This document shows positions 27,893 through 35,654 of a stretch of 64,000 nt of DNA, piece by piece. The translations under genes and the position numbers were made by a program. The DNA lies in assembly GCF_945906775.1 (NCBI RefSeq), contig NZ_CAMDRE010000002.1, positions 310,001-374,000 on the forward strand, given 5' to 3'. Source of the DNA: Citrobacter sp. Marseille-Q6884 (lineage in GTDB: Bacteria > Pseudomonadota > Gammaproteobacteria > Enterobacterales > Enterobacteriaceae). Within the stretch, counting starts at the first letter, position 1, and each line of letters starts with the position of its first letter. The notes under the pieces were generated by a model that had not been told where the DNA came from, ran no database searches, and saw only the letters and a program-made list of their open reading frames with translations.

Positions 27893-28858
27893 ATGACAAA
27901 ATATGCTTTAGTAGGTGATGTTGGCGGCACCAACGCGCGTCTTGCTCTGTGCGATATTGCCAGCGGCGAGATTTCGCAGGCAAAAACCTATTCGGGGCTG
28001 GATTATCCCAGTCTGGAAGCCGTTGTTCGCGTATACCTGGATGAGCATAGCGTCAGCGTTGAGGACGGGTGTATTGCTATTGCCTGTCCGATTACCGGCG
28101 ATTGGGTGGCGATGACCAACCACACCTGGGCATTTTCTATTGCTGAAATGAAAAAGAATCTCGGCTTCAGCCATCTGGAGATCATTAACGATTTCACCGC
28201 CGTGTCGATGGCGATCCCGATGCTGAAAAAAGAGCATTTGATTCAGTTTGGCGGCACTGAGCCTGTTGAAGGCAAACCCATTGCGGTTTATGGCGCGGGA
28301 ACTGGCCTGGGTGTGGCGCATTTGGTACACGTTGATAAACGTTGGGTGAGCCTGCCAGGCGAAGGGGGCCATGTGGATTTTGCGCCGAACAGCGAAGAAG
28401 AGGCGATTATCCTTGAGGTCCTGCGCGCAGAGATTGGTCACGTTTCGGCGGAACGCGTATTGTCCGGTCCGGGGCTGGTGAATTTGTACCGTGCAATCGT
28501 GAAGTCTGACGGGCGGCTGCCGGAAAATCTGCAACCGAAGGATATCACTGAGCGCGCGCTGGCTGATTCCTGTATTGATTGTCGTCGTGCATTGTCGCTG
28601 TTTTGCGTCATTATGGGGCGATTCGGTGGTGATCTGGCATTAACGCTGGGCACGTTTGGCGGCGTTTACATTGCGGGTGGCATTGTGCCGCGTTTCCTCG
28701 CGTTCTTTAAAGCGTCAGGTTTTCGCGGCGGTTTTGAAGATAAAGGACGTTTTAAAGCTTACGTGCAGGACATCCCCGTTTATCTGATTGTGCATGACAA
28801 CCCTGGTCTGCTGGGGTCCGGTGCCCATCTGCGCCAGACGCTCGGTCATATTCTGTAA
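27893..28858 (+). CDS. glk: Glucokinase
   Basis: This 321-aa protein phosphorylates free cytoplasmic glucose with ATP. The N-terminal phosphate loop is YALVGDVGGTNARLALC. Glucose-binding residues lie in EIINDFTAVSMAIP and LPGEGGHVDFAP. The adenosine region is GTFGGVYIAGGIVPR. Length and order next to yfeO match E. coli. A REP-like palindrome follows at 28866-28893, and the guanidine riboswitch cluster begins about 180 bp downstream. Confidence 0.97.
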   Translation: MTKYALVGDVGGTNARLALCDIASGEISQAKTYSGLDYPSLEAVVRVYLDEHSVSVEDGCIAIACPITGDWVAMTNHTWAFSIAEMKKNLGFSHLEIINDFTAVSMAIPMLKKEHLIQFGGTEPVEGKPIAVYGAGTGLGVAHLVHVDKRWVSLPGEGGHVDFAPNSEEEAIILEVLRAEIGHVSAERVLSGPGLVNLYRAIVKSDGRLPENLQPKDITERALADSCIDCRRALSLFCVIMGRFGGDLALTLGTFGGVYIAGGIVPRFLAFFKASGFRGGFEDKGRFKAYVQDIPVYLIVHDNPGLLGSGAHLRQTLGHIL

Positions 28859-28865
28859 GACCATT

Positions 28866-28893
28866 GCCGGATGGCGCACGGTGCGTCTCCGGC
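28866..28893. repeat. REP-like palindrome downstream of glk
   Basis: TGCCGGA and TCCGGCA arms enclose GCGCAC...GTGCGT-like sequence, the pattern of an enterobacterial REP unit. Confidence 0.55.
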
Positions 28894-29036
28894 ATATTCA
28901 TCTGTTTATCCCTTTTCTGTTTGAAAATTAATGCGTTATGCATAGCGCTGTGTCTGGCGTTGCCAGAATTATTGCCTTAAACACTGGGCAGTAAAAATAA
29001 GTGATGTTATAGTGATCAGCGATTTAACATTATATC

Positions 29037-29083
29037 TACCTGAGGACGACCTCTGGTACGATCCATCAATCGGGACGGCCCAT
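29037..29083 (+). promoter_or_regulatory. Guanidine-II (mini-ykkC) riboswitch 1
   Basis: Two hairpins with the diagnostic ACGR tetraloops are present. Hairpin 1 is TACC-T-GAGG-ACGA-CCTC-T-GGTA (29037-29058, one T-T mismatch). Hairpin 2 is GGG-ACGG-CCC (29072-29081). Downstream, TCTTC and GAAGA can pair around the AGGAAG ribosome-binding site of the 57-aa ORF, a plausible expression platform. It precedes the NuoA-like module. Confidence 0.87.
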
Positions 29084-29102
29084 TCTTCACCAGGAAGATC
29101 TT

Positions 29103-29276
29103 ATGGACCGTTCATGTCTCTGCAGTTCAGCAACGTCATTACTTTTATTGTTCGCCTCTGATGCTTTTGCGTTCAGCATTCTGCCTCAATCTCCGTTGCG
29201 CGTGGTCGACTGTCGCTCTTTTAGCTGGCTTGCCCTGGGGGCAGGCTGTCATCTGACCGACAATCAGGAGGTCTGA
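29103..29276 (+). CDS. 57-aa small protein with signal-like N-terminus, first gene after riboswitch 1
   Basis: The ORF starts at ATG 29103 behind AGGAAG and ends at TGA 29274-29276, directly followed by the ATG of the NuoA-like gene. Residues 10-23 (ATSLLLLFASDAFA) look like a short signal peptide with a possible AFA cleavage site. The mature part holds SILPQSPLRVVDCRSFSWLALGAGCHL with two cysteines (37 and 49). The NuoA-like gene's AGGAGGT lies inside this ORF's 3' end, so translational coupling is likely. I do not recognise the family. It could instead be a leader ORF. Confidence 0.6.
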   Translation: MDRSCLCSSATSLLLLFASDAFAFSILPQSPLRVVDCRSFSWLALGAGCHLTDNQEV

Positions 29277-29690
29277 ATGAGCCCGAATATGGGGGAATTC
29301 TCCCATCACTGGCCACTGGCGATATTTATCATCGGTGCGATTTCCATCAGTGCGTTACTGCTTCTGTTAGCCCGATTTTTGGGTGGGCGTTCCTCCGGAC
29401 AGAGTAAACATGAACCTTTTGAATCCGGGATAGTGCCTGTCGGCAGCGCACGGTTGAGGCTGTCCATTAAATTTTATCTGGTCGCGATCCTTTTTCTCAT
29501 TTTTGAGGCGGAAGCATTGTTCCTGTTCGCTTATGCCATATCGGTAAGGGAAGTCGGCTGGAGCGGTTTTATTGCGGCAGGCATCTTTGTGCTGATCCTC
29601 CTGGTTGGGCTTGTTTACGAATCACGTATGGGGGTGCTGAATGGCGGGCATGACAGAAAAATAACCACCCGAAAGAGAATTGAAGACTGA
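29277..29690 (+). CDS. Stand-alone NuoA-like membrane protein under guanidine riboswitch control
   Basis: This 137-aa protein has three hydrophobic segments (about 13-33, 66-88 and 97-115) and the complex I subunit NuoA/ND3 signature: PFESGIVPVGSARLRLSIKFYLVAILFLIFEAEALFLFA. The conserved Asp of NuoA (DVE in E. coli) is Glu77 here, and Glu79 is kept. No other nuo gene is nearby; the true nuo operon would be elsewhere. It is translated directly after the 57-aa ORF and lies downstream of riboswitch 1. Family membership is strong; the function is unknown. A link to guanidine resistance or transport is inference from the riboswitch and the neighbouring gdx. Confidence 0.82.
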   Translation: MSPNMGEFSHHWPLAIFIIGAISISALLLLLARFLGGRSSGQSKHEPFESGIVPVGSARLRLSIKFYLVAILFLIFEAEALFLFAYAISVREVGWSGFIAAGIFVLILLVGLVYESRMGVLNGGHDRKITTRKRIED

Positions 29691-29745
29691 AAACCGGCAT
29701 GTGTGACGAGAGTATGCGCCAAATAAACATCGACAACGAATTTAG

Positions 29746-29791
29746 CGCCGGGACGACCCGTCGTGTTCCGTTAAATCAAGGGACGACCCTT
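29746..29791 (+). promoter_or_regulatory. Guanidine-II (mini-ykkC) riboswitch 2
   Basis: Hairpin 1 is CGGG-ACGA-CCCG (29749-29760). Hairpin 2 is AAGGG-ACGA-CCCTT (29778-29791). It is followed by a 7-bp hairpin ATGATAA-GGTT-TTATCAT (29798-29815) that contains the ribosome-binding AAGG and overlaps the start codon of the 66-aa gene. This is a ready-made translational expression platform. Confidence 0.88.
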
Positions 29792-29813
29792 AACAGGATG
29801 ATAAGGTTTTATC

Positions 29814-30014
29814 ATGAGTAAATTCGTGTGGTTATTCACGCTGGTTGGTTTTCTTTCTGGATTTTTTATCAGTCAGTTGCTTGGACAGTTATCCGTATTC
29901 CCGGCAGATACGATGCCGTGGGTATATATAACGCTTTCTCTGGGAATGGCATGTCTGGGTGGGCTAACAGGTCGTTTCTTTAGTTGGATTGTGAAAAAAA
30001 CGGAGTTGAATTAA
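29814..30014 (+). CDS. 66-aa two-helix membrane protein under guanidine riboswitch control
   Basis: This short protein consists of two hydrophobic segments (residues about 5-25, FVWLFTLVGFLSGFFISQLL, and about 36-60, PWVYITLSLGMACLGG...FFSWIV), with a short linker and a basic tail (KKTELN). I recognise no named family. It has its own riboswitch and a start codon buried in a hairpin, and lies between the NuoA-like gene and gdx. A role in guanidinium handling is inferred only from that context. Confidence 0.75.
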   Translation: MSKFVWLFTLVGFLSGFFISQLLGQLSVFPADTMPWVYITLSLGMACLGGLTGRFFSWIVKKTELN

Positions 30015-30106
30015 TAGCTCCGAAAGCGATGTATGTGACGGAGCGGGGGGGGGAACACGACCGGCTTCGTCTGTTATCAATACTGATACCGGTTATTTCG
30101 GAATCC

Positions 30107-30151
30107 GTGCAGGACGACCTGCCGCGATATCATTTCCTTAGGGACGACCCT
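30107..30151 (+). promoter_or_regulatory. Guanidine-II (mini-ykkC) riboswitch 3
   Basis: Hairpin 1 is GCAGG-ACGA-CCTGC (30109-30122). Hairpin 2 is AGGG-ACGA-CCCT (30140-30151). It directly precedes AAGGA and the gdx start, the usual location for this riboswitch class. Confidence 0.93.
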
Positions 30152-30168
30152 TGTTTAAGGATATTACG

Positions 30169-30486
30169 ATGGCATGGTTATCTCTGTTTCTGGCAGGTAT
30201 TTTTGAAGTGGTATGGGCATCTGCGATGAAAGAATCGCACGGCTTTACACGGCTTATACCCAGCGCAGTGACCCTCTTCTTTATGCTTTTCAGTTTCGGT
30301 CTGTTGGCGTATTCCATGAAGTCATTGCCTCTGGGGACCGCTTACACGATTTGGGTGGGGATCGGCGCTGTGGGCGCTTTTGTTGTGGGAATCACGCTGT
30401 TTGGTGAAGCCATTAACTTTACCCGTCTGCTTGCCGTCGGGCTGATCATTTCCGGTGTCGTATTGCTCAAACTTGCCACGAAATAA
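30169..30486 (+). CDS. gdx: SMR-family guanidinium exporter Gdx (SugE-type)
   Basis: This 105-aa protein has four hydrophobic segments and the small multidrug resistance signature. FEVVWASAMKESHGFTR contains the central Glu13 of helix 1, and SLPLGTAYTIWVGIGAVGAFVVG holds the GTAY motif typical of Gdx/SugE. Gdx exports guanidinium in exchange for protons as an antiparallel dimer. I chose ATG 30169 behind AAGGA; an in-frame TTG 18 bp upstream sits in the riboswitch. The directly preceding guanidine-II riboswitch supports the substrate assignment. Confidence 0.92.
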   Translation: MAWLSLFLAGIFEVVWASAMKESHGFTRLIPSAVTLFFMLFSFGLLAYSMKSLPLGTAYTIWVGIGAVGAFVVGITLFGEAINFTRLLAVGLIISGVVLLKLATK

Positions 30487-30578
30487 AGGCGTGTGCCTGC
30501 CTGTTCGTGAGTTTCAGTAATACGGGCTGGGAGGCAAAAACGGGGGAATGACGCAGAACACGTCGAAGATCACTTACA

Positions 30579-30601
30579 GGCCGGGATAGCCTCCCGGCCT
30601 G
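30579..30601. terminator. Hairpin between gdx and the convergent M14 peptidase gene
   Basis: AGGCCGGGA-TAGCC-TCCCGGCCT is a 9-bp GC-rich stem. It lacks a clear T-run on either strand, so intrinsic termination is uncertain. Confidence 0.45.
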
Positions 30602-30606
30602 AACCA

Positions 30607-31524
30607 TCAGTTTGCTAAAGCGAATTCAATCGCACGGCGGATAGCGACAACCTGTGCCTTGATGCATTCCGCCAAAGAGGTTTCAGCACTGTCGGGATAC
30701 ACTTCCGTTGTTGTCGTAAACGGGGCGCCGGTGATCGTTGCGCATAAATGATATGCGTTGTTGTCGTATTCAACGACACCGGGGCAAATTACCGGATAAC
30801 CGAGCATGGTTCCGCTGGCATCTGAAGGGGCAATATGCGTCACGTCTTTCACCGCGGAAATGATAGCGTGCTGGAAGTCGAGCCGTGAGTTCTGCGTGTC
30901 ACTGACCAGGTAAAATCCATCAGGAATATACTCCGGTTTATACTGCACCCCTTCCCTGGCAGCCAGGGCAGGACCGAATTCACTACCATCGGTATCTGTC
31001 GTTTCATGCAGATCAATGTGTACGACAAACTGTCCTTTTAGCGGGGCGATGAGCGCCATCAACAGCTGTGATTCTTCCGCATTGCCCTCCGGGTAAAATT
31101 GTCTATTGGGATCGACGGCATGGTAGTTCCACCGGGCAATGTGCTCATAAGCCCAGGGGCTGACACAGGGCACAACCAATAAGTTAACTTTTCCCGCATA
31201 TTCATGCTGGCACTGCGAGAGAAAATCCAGAGCACCCATAACGCCGCTGGTTTCATAACCATGAACGCCACCCGTAATGAGCGCGATGGGCAGACTATCG
31301 TCCCAGTCTTTTGATTTCACGGCCATCAACGGGTAAACATCATCACCATAATGCAACTCGCCGTACTGATTAATCTCATCGCGGTGTGTTAACTGCTGGA
31401 GTACATCAAGGACATCGTTCTTATAGTATCTGGAACGTGTCTGGCGTTGGCGCCACTGTTTCTTTTCATTCTCAGTCCAGGGCTGCCCCGGCGTACCGAT
31501 TGGGTAAAACTGTGTTGTTGTCAT
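30607..31524 (-). CDS. M14-family metallocarboxypeptidase-like protein
   Basis: This 305-aa cytoplasmic protein has a zinc-binding HxxE motif (GGVHGYETSG, His88 and Glu91) and a later histidine in HIDLHETT (about 169-173). These define an M14-type carboxypeptidase or a succinylglutamate-desuccinylase-like deacylase. WNYHAVDPNRQF is the usual substrate Arg region. No signal peptide is seen. It starts 34 bp after ypdB on the same strand, where E. coli carries ypdC, so it may be part of the ypdAB transcript. The substrate is unknown. Confidence 0.8.
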   Translation of the reverse strand: MTTTQFYPIGTPGQPWTENEKKQWRQRQTRSRYYKNDVLDVLQQLTHRDEINQYGELHYGDDVYPLMAVKSKDWDDSLPIALITGGVHGYETSGVMGALDFLSQCQHEYAGKVNLLVVPCVSPWAYEHIARWNYHAVDPNRQFYPEGNAEESQLLMALIAPLKGQFVVHIDLHETTDTDGSEFGPALAAREGVQYKPEYIPDGFYLVSDTQNSRLDFQHAIISAVKDVTHIAPSDASGTMLGYPVICPGVVEYDNNAYHLCATITGAPFTTTTEVYPDSAETSLAECIKAQVVAIRRAIEFALAN

Positions 31525-31558
31525 ATTTCACTCTACGGGGTCATAAAAGTGTTAAGCG

Positions 31559-32296
31559 CTATAGATGCATTAACTGCCTGAACTCTTTCACTTTACTTCG
31601 GCTGACCGGGATTTCAAATTCCAGATCTTTTAACCGCAAAATGTACGTGTTATTGAACCAGGGTTCGATCTCGCGAATTTTGTTGAGATTCACGCAAAAT
31701 GACCGATGGCAGCGGAAGAAATGTGAAGCGGGCAGCTTGCTGCAAAATTCGGTGATGTTCATCGGCATGACGTACGATTCACGCCGCGTGTAGACAAACG
31801 TCATTTTTTCATGCGCTTCAGCATAGTAGATATCGTTGATCGGCGTGACGATGATCCGCTCATCTTTGATCAGGTTAATGGTGTCATTTTCACGCGTCAC
31901 GGGACTGGCCGGTGTGGTTCCCGTTTGCTGCTGTTGCTGCCACGCCGTTTCCAGCTTTTGCAGCATGCCGACAATTCGTGACTCCTGGTATGGCTTCAGA
32001 ATGTAGTCAAAGGCTTCGAGTTCAAACGCTTCAACGGCATGTTCTTTCCATGCGGTGATAAACACGATAAAGGGTTTATGCGCAAACTGACTGATGTTTT
32101 GCGCCAGCAGCACGCCATCCAGCGAGGGAATATTGATATCCAGAAAAATAGCGTCAACGCGGTTGTGCTGCAGATATTTCAGTACGTCCAGACCATCGTC
32201 AAACGTGCCGGCGATCTCCATCTGGCTGTGCTCTTTTATCAGCCAGCTAAGTTCCTGTTGGGCCAGGAATTCATCTTCAACAATGATGACTTTCAC
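31559..32296 (-). CDS. ypdB: LytTR response regulator YpdB (PyrR)
   Basis: This 245-aa protein has a receiver domain (VEDEFLAQQEL at the start, phosphorylated Asp near 53 in DAIFLDINIPSLDG, Lys in FDYILKPYQ) and a C-terminal LytTR DNA-binding domain from about 140 (FFRCHRSFCVNLNKIREIEPWFNNTY). With YpdA it forms the pyruvate-sensing system that in E. coli activates the transporter gene yhjX. It lies 14 bp downstream of ypdA. Confidence 0.95.
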   Translation of the reverse strand: MKVIIVEDEFLAQQELSWLIKEHSQMEIAGTFDDGLDVLKYLQHNRVDAIFLDINIPSLDGVLLAQNISQFAHKPFIVFITAWKEHAVEAFELEAFDYILKPYQESRIVGMLQKLETAWQQQQQTGTTPASPVTRENDTINLIKDERIIVTPINDIYYAEAHEKMTFVYTRRESYVMPMNITEFCSKLPASHFFRCHRSFCVNLNKIREIEPWFNNTYILRLKDLEFEIPVSRSKVKEFRQLMHL

Positions 32297-32310
32297 AACT
32301 TCACTCCTGG

Positions 32311-34008
32311 TTAAAGCAATAGGGTCGCAGGTGCGGCAGCGGGGGAGTGCTGGTTAGGCACAAAAAATGCGATCTCTGTACCCGGCTCCAGACGGCGAAT
32401 ATGTAATCCCTCGCCATAGAGCAGCTTCACGCGATGATGCACATTTAACAAACCAATTTTATTACCGGGCATTTCGTTGGACTCGACTCGCTCAATCACT
32501 TTCGGATCAATACCGTGGCCCGTGTCTCTGACGGCGATCCGTACCCGATTACCACACTCCGCAACGCTGATCGTGACCACGCCTTTCCCTTTACAGGGCT
32601 GAATTCCATGAACAATGGCGTTTTCTACCAGCGGCTGAATCAGCAAACTGGGAATATAGCAGTTTACCTCTTCATCAATATCATAAATAACGGTGAGCTT
32701 ATCGCCAAAGCGCGCCTGCTCGATGGCGATGTAATCCTTGATTTGATACAGCTCTTTCTTGATGTCGATCTGCTCATCGTCTTTTAATTCAATATTATAG
32801 CGAAGATAACGCGATAAATTAAAAATGAGCTGACGTGCGGTGTCCGGATTCAGGCGAATAGAGGATGAAATCGCATTGAGTGCATTAAACAGGAAATGAG
32901 GATTTATTTTACTTTGCAGCGCGCGTAGCTCTGCCTTATTTGCCATTTCGCGTAACTGCTCGGCACGGGAAACTTCAAGCTGAGTGGAGATAATCTGCGA
33001 TAGCCCGATCGCCATTTCCTGCAATGAGGAGGTTATCTGGTGGGCGTGGCAATAGTAAATCTTCAGCGTACCGGTCACGATGCCTTTTTCCCAAAGCGGG
33101 ATGACCAGCATGGAGTGTATTTCCGGTGTGCGATGCGCTTCATCATTGTTTTTAATGATGATTTTTCCGTAATTTATCGCCTGCTGAGTCGTAGGGCTAA
33201 CGAAATCATCGCTATCACGGTAGTTAAGTTCTCCGACGCCGACGTAAGCCAGAACGTGCTGGGTATTGGTAATGGCGACCGCATCCGCATGGATATCATG
33301 ACGTATAATTTCGCATACCTGACGTAATGATTCGCTGTTTACGTGGCGAAAGAGCGGCAGGGTTTTGTTGGCGATATCCAGAGCCAGTTTGGCCTGCTTT
33401 GCGGCGCTGGCTTCTTTCTCTCCTTCAACGCTTTGTACCAGCATGACGATAAAGCCAATGCAGACGCTGCCGAGGATCATCGGGATACCGATTTTTGAGA
33501 CAATATCCAGCCCCAGCGCGGTGGTGGGGGCCCAGGCGACGACCAGAATCATCGTCAGCGTTTCACATAACATGCCGCCTAAAATCCCTGCGCGCCAGTG
33601 ACGCACTTTGGGGATCTTGCGGTTGATCCAACCGGCAATACAACCCGCCAGAATACTGGTAATAAAACACGGAACAGCGGTAACACCGCCAGTATCGATC
33701 AGGTAGCGGTGAATGCCCGCAATGACGCCCGTGATGACGCCGACCCACGGGCCGAACAAAATCCCTCCCGACATGACCGCGATAATACGTACGTTAACCA
33801 GTGAACCTTCTACCGGTACGCCGGACCAGGTACTGAACAGGGCAAACATTGAGAAAATGGTGGTAACGGCGAGCAGCTCTTTCGGAGAGTGCGCTGACTT
33901 GTGCAACAGTTCGCGAAACAGGCGGATACGAATCAGGAAAAACAGGCAGAACAGCATTAGCGCTGCCCGATCAAACACCGCCAGCAGCATATTGAATATT
34001 TCGTGCAC
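32311..34008 (-). CDS. ypdA: Sensor histidine kinase YpdA (PyrS)
   Basis: This 565-aa membrane protein starts at GTG 34008, which gives the family N-terminus (M)HEIFNMLLAVFDRA. It has a 5TM-LYT sensor region (to about 200; GILFGPWVGVITGVIAGIHRYLID), a GAF domain (about 225-355), a HisKA_7-type dimerisation/phosphoacceptor segment (NPHFLFNALNAISS) and an HATPase domain (LLIQPLVENAIVHGI; DTGHGI; IGLLNVHHRV). It senses external pyruvate and phosphorylates YpdB. In-frame ATG codons further upstream would add about 21 residues with no homology. Confidence 0.94.
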   Translation of the reverse strand: MHEIFNMLLAVFDRAALMLFCLFFLIRIRLFRELLHKSAHSPKELLAVTTIFSMFALFSTWSGVPVEGSLVNVRIIAVMSGGILFGPWVGVITGVIAGIHRYLIDTGGVTAVPCFITSILAGCIAGWINRKIPKVRHWRAGILGGMLCETLTMILVVAWAPTTALGLDIVSKIGIPMILGSVCIGFIVMLVQSVEGEKEASAAKQAKLALDIANKTLPLFRHVNSESLRQVCEIIRHDIHADAVAITNTQHVLAYVGVGELNYRDSDDFVSPTTQQAINYGKIIIKNNDEAHRTPEIHSMLVIPLWEKGIVTGTLKIYYCHAHQITSSLQEMAIGLSQIISTQLEVSRAEQLREMANKAELRALQSKINPHFLFNALNAISSSIRLNPDTARQLIFNLSRYLRYNIELKDDEQIDIKKELYQIKDYIAIEQARFGDKLTVIYDIDEEVNCYIPSLLIQPLVENAIVHGIQPCKGKGVVTISVAECGNRVRIAVRDTGHGIDPKVIERVESNEMPGNKIGLLNVHHRVKLLYGEGLHIRRLEPGTEIAFFVPNQHSPAAAPATLLL

Positions 34009-34396
34009 GGGAGACTCTTGCGAAAGGATTAAACCTCTATGATAGGTAACCGGAGACAGGATGACCAGCATACCTGCATGTGCTGCCTAATGAGGAAAAA
34101 CCATAATATTAAAAGGGGATTGTAACGAAGAGGTTAGTTTACAAGAAAATCTCAGGAGTGGTTGAGTTGTATGGTAAATTTTAAAGTATCAAAATGTTAA
34201 TGATTAGTGATAATTGAAGTGGTTTAAAATAAGTGATTTCCCTTTTTCTTTTTTCTGTTCCTCTTTTCTGTGCATAAAAAATATTTTTGTTTACCTCTCG
34301 ACAGAGGGAAATTGATCAGGCTATTTTCTAAACGTGCCACCCATCGTGGCAGCGTCGCTCGGACGGTCCGGGCGCTAACGTTAATCTGAGGATATT
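34009..34396. other. ypdA-alaC divergent spacer with two hairpins near alaC
   Basis: This 388-bp gene-free, AT-rich region lies between divergent starts. Close to alaC, TGCCAC-CCATC-GTGGCA (34335-34351) and CGCTCGG-ACGGT-CCGGGCG (34356-34374) form two consecutive hairpins 22 bases before the start codon. They suggest a structured 5' leader. Nothing else stands out. Confidence 0.5.
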
Positions 34397-35632
34397 ATGG
34401 CTGACTCCCGCCCTGAACGTCGCTTTACGCGTATTGATCGCCTTCCCCCTTACGTTTTTAACATCACAGCAGAACTGAAAATGGCTGCGCGTCGGCGCGG
34501 CGAAGATATTATTGATTTCAGTATGGGGAATCCCGATGGGGCAACGCCTCCTCACATTGTCGAAAAACTGTGTACTGTGGCACAGCGTGCAGATACGCAC
34601 GGTTATTCCACTTCTCGCGGTATTCCACGGCTACGTCGGGCGATTTCCCGTTGGTATCAGGAGCGTTATGACGTTGAAATCGATCCTGAGTCCGAAGCCA
34701 TTGTGACCATCGGCTCCAAAGAGGGGCTGGCGCACCTGATGCTGGCCACGCTGGATCACGGTGACACGGTCCTTGTGCCAAACCCGAGTTATCCTATCCA
34801 TATTTACGGTGCCGTCATTGCCGGTGCGCAGGTGCGTTCTGTGCCGCTGGTGGAAGGTGTCGATTTCTTTAATGAACTGGAGCGAGCGATTCGCGAAAGT
34901 TACCCGAAACCGAAGATGATGATCTTGGGTTTCCCCTCCAACCCGACAGCACAGTGCGTTGAACTGGAGTTCTTCGAGAAAGTGATTGCGCTGGCTAAAC
35001 GTTACGACGTGCTGGTGGTTCATGACCTGGCCTATGCCGATATTGTCTATGATGGCTGGAAAGCGCCGTCGATTATGCAGGTGCCCGGTGCGCGCGATGT
35101 TGCGGTTGAATTTTTCACCCTGTCGAAAAGCTACAACATGGCGGGCTGGCGTATTGGTTTTATGGTTGGCAACAAAACGTTAGTGAATGCATTGGCTCGC
35201 ATTAAGAGCTATCACGATTACGGGACTTTTACGCCGTTGCAGGTGGCGGCTATTGCTGCGCTGGAAGGCGACCAACAGTGCGTACGGGATATTGCTGAGC
35301 AATACAAGCGTCGTCGTGACGTGCTCGTTAAAGGGCTACACGAAGCGGGGTGGATGGTCGAAATGCCCAAGGCGTCGATGTATGTCTGGGCGAAAATCCC
35401 GGAACAGTATGCGGAGATGGGGTCACTGGAATTTGCCAAGAAACTGCTGAATGACGCGAAGGTATGCGTTTCGCCGGGGGTTGGTTTTGGTGATTACGGT
35501 GATACGCATGTGCGCTTTGCGTTGATTGAGAACCGGGATCGCATCCGTCAGGCGGTTAGGGGGATTAAAGCCATGTTCCGTGCAGATGGCTTATTGCCTG
35601 CCAGTAAATCCGCCGCTGAAAATGCCGACTAA
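34397..35632 (+). CDS. alaC: Glutamate-pyruvate aminotransferase AlaC
   Basis: This 411-aa fold-type I PLP aminotransferase is one of the three alanine-forming transaminases of enterobacteria. The PLP lysine is in FFTLSKSYNMAGWRIG (about 240), the substrate loop in FPSNPTAQCVE, and the Asp that binds the pyridine N in VVHDLAYADI. It makes alanine from pyruvate and glutamate. A bidirectional terminator follows at 35655-35680. Confidence 0.95.
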   Translation: MADSRPERRFTRIDRLPPYVFNITAELKMAARRRGEDIIDFSMGNPDGATPPHIVEKLCTVAQRADTHGYSTSRGIPRLRRAISRWYQERYDVEIDPESEAIVTIGSKEGLAHLMLATLDHGDTVLVPNPSYPIHIYGAVIAGAQVRSVPLVEGVDFFNELERAIRESYPKPKMMILGFPSNPTAQCVELEFFEKVIALAKRYDVLVVHDLAYADIVYDGWKAPSIMQVPGARDVAVEFFTLSKSYNMAGWRIGFMVGNKTLVNALARIKSYHDYGTFTPLQVAAIAALEGDQQCVRDIAEQYKRRRDVLVKGLHEAGWMVEMPKASMYVWAKIPEQYAEMGSLEFAKKLLNDAKVCVSPGVGFGDYGDTHVRFALIENRDRIRQAVRGIKAMFRADGLLPASKSAAENAD

Positions 35633-35654
35633 CAGAAGCTAAACCCCCAAAAGC

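Noticed and set aside
30045..30053. Run of nine G before riboswitch 3 as a frameshift or phase-variation tract
   Set aside because: It lies outside any supported reading frame, in the spacer after the 66-aa gene; length variation would not switch a protein.
29984..30229. 81-aa frame spanning riboswitch 3 into gdx
   Set aside because: It crosses the aptamer and overlaps gdx out of frame; the third riboswitch explains this sequence better.
34356..34374. A fourth guanidine-II hairpin before alaC
   Set aside because: The loop is ACGGT (five bases) once the stem is paired properly, and the partner hairpin has loop CCATC, so the paired ACGR rule is not met.
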